Of a stretch of DNA of 33,159 nucleotides, positions 24,324 to 30,845 are shown in pieces; positions within the stretch are counted from its first letter, which is position 1; each line of letters opens with the position of its first letter. The notes under the pieces were generated by a model that saw nothing but the letters and a program-made list of their open reading frames with translations, ran no database searches and was not told the origin of the DNA. The DNA is taken from the NCBI GenBank assembly GCA_964391725.1, contig CAYMNB010000025.1:1-33159 (forward strand), given 5' to 3'. Position numbers and translations under genes: made by a program. The DNA comes from SpSt-1165 sp964391725. GTDB lineage: Bacteria; Chloroflexota; Anaerolineae; Anaerolineales; Anaerolineaceae.

Positions 24324-25543
24324 ACAGCCTTTTTCTGTTCGCGATGCGCCATGATACGCACCGGGATCATCATGAACGCACTCAACAATGCTACCAGCGT
24401 GGAGATGATGAACACCAACTGCGCGTCATGGTGCTGGTAGATCCAGCCTGACAAAGGAGAAACGATCAACGGCGCCAGTCCCCAGGAGAAACTGTTCAGC
24501 AAACCCTGGTAAGTGACGGCGTTGGCGGCGCCGGCGCGCCGGTCAATGAATTGCACCGTGGCAACGAAGTAAAAGGCAAAGCCCATGTTACGAAGCGCCG
24601 CCGCCACAAACATCACCCATGGATTGATGGTGAAGGTGAATAGCGCCATGCCAACCGCCTGGATGAAGAACCCCATCATCACCACTGGCAGCAAGCCCAT
24701 GCGGCGGATAAAGCGCTGGGCATAGATCATCACCGGCACTTCTAAAATAGCAGCACCGCCGGTGATCAGTCCGGTGAAAAAGGCGCTGCCCGTCAGACGA
24801 TCAATATACAAAGCGGAGAAGGAAAAGAACATCAGCTCTGAAGAAGCGCGCAAAAAGGCGGCAAACAGGAAGATCAACAGTACCGTGTCACCCAGCAGCA
24901 GCGCCGCCACGGGTTTACTGGTGTCAGGCAGCGGAATGGTCGATCCTATGGCCAGCGGTACTTGCGGTTCTTCGAGGCGCGAAGCCAGCAACGCCACCCC
25001 GATGGTCATCACGCATCCCACCCAATAGAGGAGGGAATAACCGATGGCACGCCACAACAGCCCACCCAGCACGCCGAACACGGCATATCCGATCGAACCC
25101 CACAGGCGCAGATGGCCATATTCCAGTTTGTGACGGGCCGCCATGCGAACAACGACCCCATCACCCAGTGGCATGATACCCGCCGCAAACAAGTTCACCA
25201 CCAAAGACACAACCAGAAAACCGCTGAAACCATCCGGGAGCATGTAGAGCAGCATGGAAGAGCCATTGAGCAACAGCACCACCACCAGTATCTTCACGCG
25301 CTGCCCGCGCCGGTCAGCCAGGCGCGCAATCATCGGAGACGCCAGGAACACCACTGCCGCCCGCAGCGCCGACAGGATACCCCATTGGGTCTCAGTCACG
25401 CCGCGGCGGTTTAGATCGATGGCGATAAAGCTGCTGACCAGCGCCAGCGCACCCCACATGATGGAATAGTACCAGGCAGCGCGCGCATACGCGCTGGAGG
25501 GCTTGATACTCGGGTCTCGGGTCAGGATATCTGCATTTGGCAT
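24311..25543 (-). CDS. Major facilitator superfamily transporter
   Basis: A 410-residue integral membrane protein with about 12 hydrophobic helices. The helix 2-3 loop MIARLADRRGQRVKIL is the MFS-specific motif (GxLaDrxGrkxxl). The closing of the first half (RLWGSIGYAVFGVLGG) and the style of the whole protein resemble the MFS_1-like/LacY-NupG group that includes HcaT-type carriers. The substrate is unknown. The ATG at 25543 is preceded by GGAG at 10 bases. It is divergent from the DtxR-feo operon; the shared gap raises the possibility of common control, but nothing in the sequence proves that it carries metal. Its end overlaps the fusion gene by 13 bases. Confidence 0.88.
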   Translation of the reverse strand: MPNADILTRDPSIKPSSAYARAAWYYSIMWGALALVSSFIAIDLNRRGVTETQWGILSALRAAVVFLASPMIARLADRRGQRVKILVVVLLLNGSSMLLYMLPDGFSGFLVVSLVVNLFAAGIMPLGDGVVVRMAARHKLEYGHLRLWGSIGYAVFGVLGGLLWRAIGYSLLYWVGCVMTIGVALLASRLEEPQVPLAIGSTIPLPDTSKPVAALLLGDTVLLIFLFAAFLRASSELMFFSFSALYIDRLTGSAFFTGLITGGAAILEVPVMIYAQRFIRRMGLLPVVMMGFFIQAVGMALFTFTINPWVMFVAAALRNMGFAFYFVATVQFIDRRAGAANAVTYQGLLNSFSWGLAPLIVSPLSGWIYQHHDAQLVFIISTLVALLSAFMMIPVRIMAHREQKKAVQEF

Positions 25544-25676
25544 AGGTTATTTTCTCCGCGAATGCGCTAAGTGTACTGGAGATATAAGCATAAAGCAAAG
25601 GATGTTTTTTCCACCCTTTTCATTTTAATAAATATCTTAAAAAAATACACCTGATTTGAAAAACCTGTGGTAATCT

Positions 25677-25691
25677 TTAGGCATACCATAA
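25677..25691 (+). promoter_or_regulatory. Candidate DtxR-type operator
   Basis: TTAGGCATACCATAA lies 24 bases before the regulator's start. It keeps the outer TTA/TAA and the GG/CC core of the DtxR/IdeR box (TTAGGN4CCTAA) with one extra base in the right half. The symmetry is imperfect (8 of 15 positions), so the call is an inference supported mainly by the gene context. Confidence 0.35.
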
Positions 25692-25714
25692 CATTTTTAC
25701 AGGAATTGTTTATC

Positions 25715-26413
25715 TTGGATTACAATACACTCTCCCTCAGCGAAAACGAAGAAATGTACCTGATCAGCATTGCTGAGCTGGTCGAGACGCAGGAACTTGC
25801 CATTGTGCCGCTTTCAACCCTGGCGGAGGCACTCGCTATTAACGCGGCATCTGCCAACCAGATGGTCCGCAAACTGGAAGAACTGGACCTGGTTCACTAC
25901 CAGCCGTACAAAGGTGTGACGTTGACCGAACAGGGCCGTTCCATCGCTAAACGCCGTATTCGCAACCGCCGCCTGTGGGAGGTATTTCTGGTGCAGCACC
26001 TCGAGCTTCCACTGGACAAGGCCGAAACCCTTGCCTGCGGGTTTGAACACCTCACCGATGAGGGCGTGTGCGCACGGTTGGCAAAATACCTGGAGAACCC
26101 GGTTTTTGACCCGCACGGACGCCTGATCCCCGACTGCCTGCAAGAGGCGCCGCCCGACAGCGGCTGGTTCACGCTCAACAAAGCCCACATCGGTGACCGG
26201 TTGCTGGTGCGCCAGATGAAGAGCGACGCCGCCACACGCGCCTTTCTGGCAGCCGAAGGGTTGTACCCCGGCGCTGTCATCCAGTTGATCGCTACGGGGG
26301 GCAGCGGTTTTTTGCTGAAGTTGAAAGAAAACAGTTTCATGATCAATCACGAAATCACCGCCCAGATTCTGGTGCGGCGAATCAATAACAATCAGGAGGA
26401 CACCCCCCAATGA
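25715..26413 (+). CDS. DtxR/MntR-family metal-dependent regulator
   Basis: About 232 residues from a TTG start at 25715, which has AGGA 10 bases upstream; the open frame extends to a GTG at 25667, but that start would include the operator-like site. The N-terminus LSLSENEEMYLISIAEL and the winged helix (LAEALAINAASANQMVRKLEELDLVHYQPYKGVTLTEQG) are typical of DtxR proteins. Residues 75-130 form the dimerisation and metal-binding domain (FLVQHLELPLDKAETLACGFEH), with Cys, Glu and His residues suited to metal binding. The C-terminal part (about 155-232, ending EITAQILVRRI) is an SH3-like FeoA-type domain. With Fe(II) bound, such proteins usually repress iron uptake. It overlaps feoA by ATGA, so it probably controls its own operon. 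Confidence 0.9.
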   Translation: MDYNTLSLSENEEMYLISIAELVETQELAIVPLSTLAEALAINAASANQMVRKLEELDLVHYQPYKGVTLTEQGRSIAKRRIRNRRLWEVFLVQHLELPLDKAETLACGFEHLTDEGVCARLAKYLENPVFDPHGRLIPDCLQEAPPDSGWFTLNKAHIGDRLLVRQMKSDAATRAFLAAEGLYPGAVIQLIATGGSGFLLKLKENSFMINHEITAQILVRRINNNQEDTPQ

Positions 26414-26631
26414 CATTAGCAAACGCCCTCATCGGAGAAACAGTGCGTCTGATTACTATCGAAGGCGGCACACAAATCCGCCGCCGCCTGGCAGATATGG
26501 GATTAAGCACAGGTATGGAAGTGAAGGTGATCACCGGCATTGAGCACGGCCCCATCATTCTGGCCGTGAAAGATTCTCGTTTGGCCATAGGCAGGGGGAT
26601 GGCAGAAAAAATCATCGTCGAAAAGGTTTAG
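26410..26631 (+). CDS. feoA: FeoA, small ferrous-iron transport protein
   Basis: A 73-residue SH3-like cytoplasmic protein. The pattern GETVRLITIEGGTQIRRRLADMGLSTGMEV followed by an ILAVKDSRLAIGRGMAEKI segment is diagnostic of FeoA, which binds FeoB and is needed for Fe(II) uptake in well-studied bacteria. Length is normal. The ATG at 26410 overlaps the regulator's stop, and a strong AGGAGGA site lies 9 bases upstream (26394-26400). feoB begins 5 bases later. Confidence 0.93.
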   Translation: MTLANALIGETVRLITIEGGTQIRRRLADMGLSTGMEVKVITGIEHGPIILAVKDSRLAIGRGMAEKIIVEKV

Positions 26632-26636
26632 CCAAC

Positions 26637-29048
26637 ATGAATGAAAACTATCGCATCGCACTTGCCGGCAACCCCAACTGCGGGAAAACCACCATTTTCA
26701 ACCAACTCACCGGCATGAACCAGCATGTGGGCAACTGGCCCGGCAAAACTGTCGAAATGAAAAGCGGTGTGTGCCGCTTTGAAGACACCACCCTCGACAT
26801 CATCGACCTGCCCGGCACCTACAGCCTGTCAGCCTATTCACAGGAAGAGATCATCGCCCGCGACTACATCATCCATGAAAAACCCGATGTGGTGGTGTGT
26901 GTGCTGGATGCCACCAACCTGGAGCGCAACCTGTTCCTCACCGCCCAGATCCGCGAACTGGGTGTGCCGGTGGTGGTGGCGCTCAACATGGCTGATCTGC
27001 TGGATGCCAACGGCATGGTCATCGATACTGAGTGGCTGGCAAAGGCGCTGGGTTCACCCGTGATCTACACTGCCGCCAACCATGCTGACGGTTTGCAGGA
27101 GTTACTCGAAACCGTGACCGAAACCGCGCGCAACAACAGCGGACGGCCGATACCGGAGCCGCACCCTCATCATCACCGCAACGGCAGCCAGGCTGCCGCG
27201 CCGACCAACGGCCTCAAACACCATGCCCGCAGCCACCAACACCATCACATAGCCTGGCGCCGGGCACATGGTAAAGGGCATCACCCTCATCATTTGAATC
27301 TGCCCGCACGTCAGCATATGCTGGCTTACACCCACCTGCAGGATTTCGCTGTGGATTACGGGCGGGAAATCGAGCAGGAAATCGTCGCCCTGATTCATGT
27401 CATCGAGCAATTCCCTGCACTGGAAGCTGAATTTCCCACGCGCTGGCTGGCGATCAAACTGCTGGAACAGGACGCGGAGATCGAAGCGCATGTGCACGAG
27501 GTGCCCGGCAGCGAGATGATCTTCCGGGCTGCCGAACACAGCCTGACCCACCTGCATGATATCTACGGCAGCGACGCGGATACCATGATCGCCGACCGCC
27601 GTTATGGCTGGATCAACGGGTTGGTGCGCGAGGTGGTCAAGTCCGCCACGCGCTCGCGCCTGTTGTTCTCTGACTCCGTTGATAAAATTGTGACCCACAA
27701 GGTGTTGGGTTTTGTCATTTTCTTTTTCATGATGTGGGTGGTCTTCAAAGCCTCCACCGACCTGGCGACCCCGTTGATCGATTTCATTGAAGGCACGTTG
27801 GCAGGACCTATCACCCAATGGGTGCTGGCGCTGTTGAACGCACTGAACCTGCAGGACAGCTGGGTCAGTTCATTTCTCAGCGACGGCATCATCGCCGGTG
27901 TGGGCGGGGTGCTGGCCTTCATCCCGGTGCTGTTCTTCCTGTATCTCACCCTCGCCATCCTTGAAGACTCGGGGTACATGGCGCGCGCCGCCTTCTTAAT
28001 GGACCGCACCATGCACAGCCTGGGGCTGCACGGCAAGAGTTTCTTGCCGATGGTGCTGGGTTTCGGCTGCACGGTGCCGGCGCTGTATGGCACACGCACC
28101 GAGCGCAACCAGCGCGACCGCATTTTGATTGGGCTACTGGTGCCGTTCATGAGCTGCTCCGCCAAACTGCCGGTGTACGTCATCATCGCCACCATCTTCT
28201 TCCCGCGTCAGGCGGGCTTGGTGATCTTCGCCCTCTACGCAATGGGCGTGCTGACCGCATTTTTGATCGGCCTGGTGCTGAAAAAGACCCTGTTCAAAGA
28301 CAAAGAAGCCGCGCCGTTCGTGATGGAGTTGCCGCCCTATCATGTGCCCACCCTGAAATCCATCTGGCTGCACACCTGGGAGCGCACCTCCGCCTTCATT
28401 AAAAAGGCATGGACCGTCATCCTGACAGCCTCAATCGTGATCTGGCTGCTGCTGGCGATTCCGGTCAATTCGCCCGGGGGCAGTTTCAACGATGTGCCTA
28501 TTGAGGAAAGCGCCTTCGCGCGCATGAGCCAGTTGTTCAGCCCCGCCCTGCAGCCGACCGGCTTCGGGTCGTGGGAATCTGCCGGCGCACTCATCACCGG
28601 TATATGGGGCAAAGAGATCGTGATCAGCACCTACGCCCAGATCTACAATCTGGCGGAGGAAGCCGAACCTGACGATGAGGTCAATGTGCTGGCAGACCTG
28701 GGCGGGATCGCCCTCGACCTGGGCGGCGCGCTTTTTGACACGGTCAAGTCGGTGCCGCTGATCATCGGCATTGACCTGTTCGAAGATGACAACGGGCAGG
28801 AAGCCAGCCGCCTCTCCAGCGCCATCCGCGCTGATTTCGAGCAGACCAGCGGCGGTCATGGCAAATTGGCGGCTTTCAGCCTGCTGGTGTTCGTGCTGTA
28901 TTACACCCCCTGCCTGATCGCCCTCAACGCCGAACGGCAGGAACTGGGCTGGCGATGGATGCTGGTGACCGCCTTCGGGCAGCTGGCATTTGCCTGGCTG
29001 ATGTCCACCCTGATTTTCCAGGGCGGGCGGCTGCTGGGGATTGGATAA
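26637..29048 (+). CDS. feoB: FeoB ferrous-iron transporter with His-rich insert
   Basis: An 803-residue Fe(II) transporter with an N-terminal GTPase. G motifs are complete: GNPNCGKT (11-18), T38 in PGKTVE, DLPG (57-60) and NMAD (117-120). The membrane part carries the two Gate regions with family signatures such as GFGCTVPALYGTR, MSCSAKLPVYVIIA and WGKEIVI. Between the G domain and the helical dissociation-inhibitor region lies an unusual insert (about 171-222) with 15 His in residues 176-219. The normal length is about 700-770, so the insert and extra loops account for the excess. The ATG at 26637 lies 5 bases after feoA; AAAAGG is 10 bases upstream. Iron-dependent control by the DtxR-like protein is likely. 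Confidence 0.96.
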   Translation: MNENYRIALAGNPNCGKTTIFNQLTGMNQHVGNWPGKTVEMKSGVCRFEDTTLDIIDLPGTYSLSAYSQEEIIARDYIIHEKPDVVVCVLDATNLERNLFLTAQIRELGVPVVVALNMADLLDANGMVIDTEWLAKALGSPVIYTAANHADGLQELLETVTETARNNSGRPIPEPHPHHHRNGSQAAAPTNGLKHHARSHQHHHIAWRRAHGKGHHPHHLNLPARQHMLAYTHLQDFAVDYGREIEQEIVALIHVIEQFPALEAEFPTRWLAIKLLEQDAEIEAHVHEVPGSEMIFRAAEHSLTHLHDIYGSDADTMIADRRYGWINGLVREVVKSATRSRLLFSDSVDKIVTHKVLGFVIFFFMMWVVFKASTDLATPLIDFIEGTLAGPITQWVLALLNALNLQDSWVSSFLSDGIIAGVGGVLAFIPVLFFLYLTLAILEDSGYMARAAFLMDRTMHSLGLHGKSFLPMVLGFGCTVPALYGTRTERNQRDRILIGLLVPFMSCSAKLPVYVIIATIFFPRQAGLVIFALYAMGVLTAFLIGLVLKKTLFKDKEAAPFVMELPPYHVPTLKSIWLHTWERTSAFIKKAWTVILTASIVIWLLLAIPVNSPGGSFNDVPIEESAFARMSQLFSPALQPTGFGSWESAGALITGIWGKEIVISTYAQIYNLAEEAEPDDEVNVLADLGGIALDLGGALFDTVKSVPLIIGIDLFEDDNGQEASRLSSAIRADFEQTSGGHGKLAAFSLLVFVLYYTPCLIALNAERQELGWRWMLVTAFGQLAFAWLMSTLIFQGGRLLGIG

Positions 29049-29051
29049 ACC

Positions 29052-29330
29052 ATGATAAAGCAAATTCTTGATATACTGCGCAGCCGCCAGGGCGTGGTCA
29101 GCGTGCGTGAACTGGCGCAAGCGCTGCAAGCCCAGCCCTCCGCCGTGGAAGGCATGCTGCAAGAACTGGTGCGCATGGGCAAGCTGCGTTATGAAAGCGG
29201 GCATGCGGAAGGCGAAACCTGCGTCACCTGCGGTGGCTGCGAAGGCACCGATGACTGCCCGTTGCTGTTCTTTGTGCCGCGACGCCTGCAATTGGTGGAA
29301 GAACCGCCTACCAAACCAACAGAATCGTAA
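29052..29330 (+). CDS. feoC: FeoC-like winged-helix protein with cysteine cluster
   Basis: A 92-residue protein, 3 bases after feoB. The N-terminal winged helix (ILDILRSRQGVVSVRELAQ, then AVEGMLQELVRMGKL) is typical of FeoC. The loop carries four cysteines, C57, C60, C63 and C69 (C-x2-C-x2-C-x5-C), a pattern seen in iron-sulfur-binding FeoC proteins. FeoC may sense iron or oxygen and control FeoB stability. The C-terminus is short and Pro-rich. Its last 23 bases overlap the convergent kinase gene. Which role applies here cannot be decided from sequence. Confidence 0.85.
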   Translation: MIKQILDILRSRQGVVSVRELAQALQAQPSAVEGMLQELVRMGKLRYESGHAEGETCVTCGGCEGTDDCPLLFFVPRRLQLVEEPPTKPTES

Positions 29331-30294
29331 CAATCACCCCGACCAACAACAGCACCGCCGCGGAGAGCAGCAGCCAGCGCCACCAGCGGCGGCGTTGTTT
29401 TTGCTGGATCAGGCTCTTGCGGCGCTCTTTTTCGCCCTCGCTGAGCGGCACATCAGCCAGCATCCGCAGCGCGCGCGCGGCATCCGCCATGGTTGTATAG
29501 CGATCTTGCGGCTGTTTTGCCAGCAGGCAGCCGATCACAGCATCCACCTCGGGGGGCAGGTCAGGCAAGAGTGCGCTGGGCAGGGGAATCGGGCGGTTGA
29601 GATGTTCTTCGCCGGTCTCCAGCGCGCTGGTGCCTGAGAACGGCCATTCGCGCGTCAGCAGCTCATACAGGGTAACCCCCAGGGCATACTGATCAGATTG
29701 CGGGCAGGGCTGGTTGAACCACAGCTCTGGCGCCATGTATTGCGGCGTGCCCTGTACGAAAGGCGGCGGCTGTTGATCCTCAGGCTCCTGGGTCTGGCGC
29801 GGTTGCGGCAGCAGGCGGGCGATGCCGAAGTCCGCCAGTTTGGGCACATCGTTGGCATCAAACAGGATGTTGTCAGGTTTCACGTCGCAATGCACAATGC
29901 GCAGGTCATGCATGTGCTGCAAACCGTCAGCGATTACAGCCAGCAAGGTTGCCGCGCTCTGGTGGTCATGAAACTCGTGCATGCGCCGTGATAAAGACGA
30001 ATTGAGCAGGGGTTCCAGTACCATAAACGGCCGCCCCTGGTATTCGCCGTATTCATAAATGGCTTCCAGGTTGGGGTGGCGCAAGCGCAGCATCAGGTTG
30101 GCTTCATGCAAGAATTGTTCACGTACCGAAGTGCCTTCAGAAGATGCGAGCAGTTCGATGCGCACCAACTTGAGGATCACATCCCGCCCCAGACGCAGGT
30201 CGCGCGCCAAACAGACCTGCGCCATCCCCCCGATGCCCAGTTCTTCGCTGACGCGGTAGCGACCGTTGATCAATTGATTGCGAAGGTCATCCAT
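29308..30294 (-). CDS. Tail-anchored Ser/Thr protein kinase of non-RD type
   Basis: A 328-residue Hanks-type kinase. The domain (about 12-275) has IGGMAQV in the Gly-rich loop, K42 as the ATP lysine, DFG at 155-157 and MAPE at 187-190. The catalytic loop reads HCDVKPDN (135-142): the usual Arg before the catalytic Asp is Cys, so it is a non-RD kinase, while the Asp and Asn needed for catalysis remain. A basic juxtamembrane segment (RRKSLIQQKQRRR) leads to one membrane helix at 306-327 and the chain ends there, with no outer sensor domain. It is anchored with the kinase inside the cell. It is convergent with feoC with a 23-base overlap. Confidence 0.92.
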   Translation of the reverse strand: MDDLRNQLINGRYRVSEELGIGGMAQVCLARDLRLGRDVILKLVRIELLASSEGTSVREQFLHEANLMLRLRHPNLEAIYEYGEYQGRPFMVLEPLLNSSLSRRMHEFHDHQSAATLLAVIADGLQHMHDLRIVHCDVKPDNILFDANDVPKLADFGIARLLPQPRQTQEPEDQQPPPFVQGTPQYMAPELWFNQPCPQSDQYALGVTLYELLTREWPFSGTSALETGEEHLNRPIPLPSALLPDLPPEVDAVIGCLLAKQPQDRYTTMADAARALRMLADVPLSEGEKERRKSLIQQKQRRRWWRWLLLSAAVLLLVGVIVTILLVW

Positions 30295-30325
30295 GTGCCT
30301 GCTCCAGCGCTGTTTTCTACCTACG

Positions 30326-30352
30326 ATTATACAGCCTTGCGCCTGCTAACAA
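30326..30352 (-). promoter_or_regulatory. Candidate promoter of the tail-anchored kinase
   Basis: On the minus strand TTGTTA (30352-30347) and TATAAT (30331-30326) are separated by 15 bases, shorter than ideal. Initiation would fall about 25 bases before the kinase ATG at 30294. Confidence 0.4.
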
Positions 30353-30436
30353 TGCATATTTCCGCCGTTTGCGTCTTATGGAGTGGAAATTGCCCGGTTA
30401 ATTCAGGAAATTATTAATATTGCCAGCCTTGATATT

Positions 30437-30445
30437 TGGTATAAT
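30437..30445 (+). promoter_or_regulatory. Extended -10 promoter in the 551-base intergenic stretch
   Basis: TGGTATAAT carries the TGn extension before a perfect TATAAT. TTGCCA lies 14 bases before the box. A transcript would cross the region 30452-30751, where small open frames show no family features. A short hairpin (CGTCT/AGACG) lies at 30499-30514, and a near-perfect palindrome AATCTT-T-AAGATT at 30570-30582. Confidence 0.45.
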
Positions 30446-30602
30446 ACGTTTACTGAATTCCTGGCAAAACAGAACACGACACGAAAATCGCTGGGTGGCG
30501 TCTATAAAAAGACGACATACAGCAAAAGGCAATTGTTCATTTCGACCAGTGAAGGCAGCCCGTACCGCCAATCTTTAAGATTTGATTAACGAAATTGTCA
30601 GA

Positions 30603-30629
30603 TTGAAACGAGGTTTTTTGCGGTACAAT
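30603..30629 (+). promoter_or_regulatory. Candidate promoter of the structured RNA
   Basis: TTGAAA (30603-30608) and TACAAT (30624-30629), 15 bases apart, with GG before the -10 box as in two other promoters of this window. Initiation is expected near 30636. Confidence 0.45.
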
Positions 30630-30635
30630 GGTAGT

Positions 30636-30751
30636 AAGAAGTAATGATGAATAATCTCAATGGCGTGATTAGCCAAGAGAAAGAAGGATTCTTGTTTGAG
30701 CGGACTGCCCCATGCGAAAGAGGGCAGTCCCCTCTATTAAGGGACTTTTTT
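30636..30751 (+). ncRNA. Candidate small RNA or attenuated leader with two exclusive hairpins
   Basis: About 115 bases between a promoter-like pair and an intrinsic terminator. Hairpin A pairs GGACTGCCC (30702-30710) with GGGCAGTCC (30722-30730), nine perfect pairs with an 11-base loop. Hairpin B pairs AGTCCC (30726-30731) with GGGACT (30741-30746) and is followed by a run of six T. The two share bases 30726-30730 and cannot form together, the layout of an attenuator. The downstream YabE-like gene starts 95 bases later with its own -10 box, so a free small RNA is equally possible. No known riboswitch family was recognised. No convincing protein starts in this stretch. Confidence 0.45.
30726..30751 (+). 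terminator. Intrinsic terminator overlapping an antiterminator-like stem
   Basis: A six-base stem AGTCCC/GGGACT with a nine-base loop, then T at 30746-30751. A weaker alternative stem CCTCT (30731-30735) with AGAGG (30753-30757), followed by ATTTTT, could serve as a second terminator. Confidence 0.6.
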
Positions 30752-30833
30752 AAGAGGATTTTTCTCAGCAAACACTTAACCCGCGAACGCGCTGCGGCTT
30801 CTGTGCGCACAGAAAACAGCGCCCAAGATTTGA

Positions 30834-30839
30834 TACAAT
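30834..30839 (+). promoter_or_regulatory. Candidate -10 box for leaderless YabE-like mRNA
   Basis: TACAAT ends 6 bases before the ATG at 30846, so the transcript would begin at or next to the start codon. No Shine-Dalgarno sequence is present before that ATG, which agrees. The -35 region is not recognisable. Confidence 0.4.
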
Positions 30840-30845
30840 CAACCT

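Noticed and set aside
30603..30751. Cyclic di-AMP (ydaO/yuaA), cyclic di-GMP or preQ1 riboswitch
   Set aside because: The conserved core segments of these classes as I remember them are not present; only the hairpin switch layout is seen.
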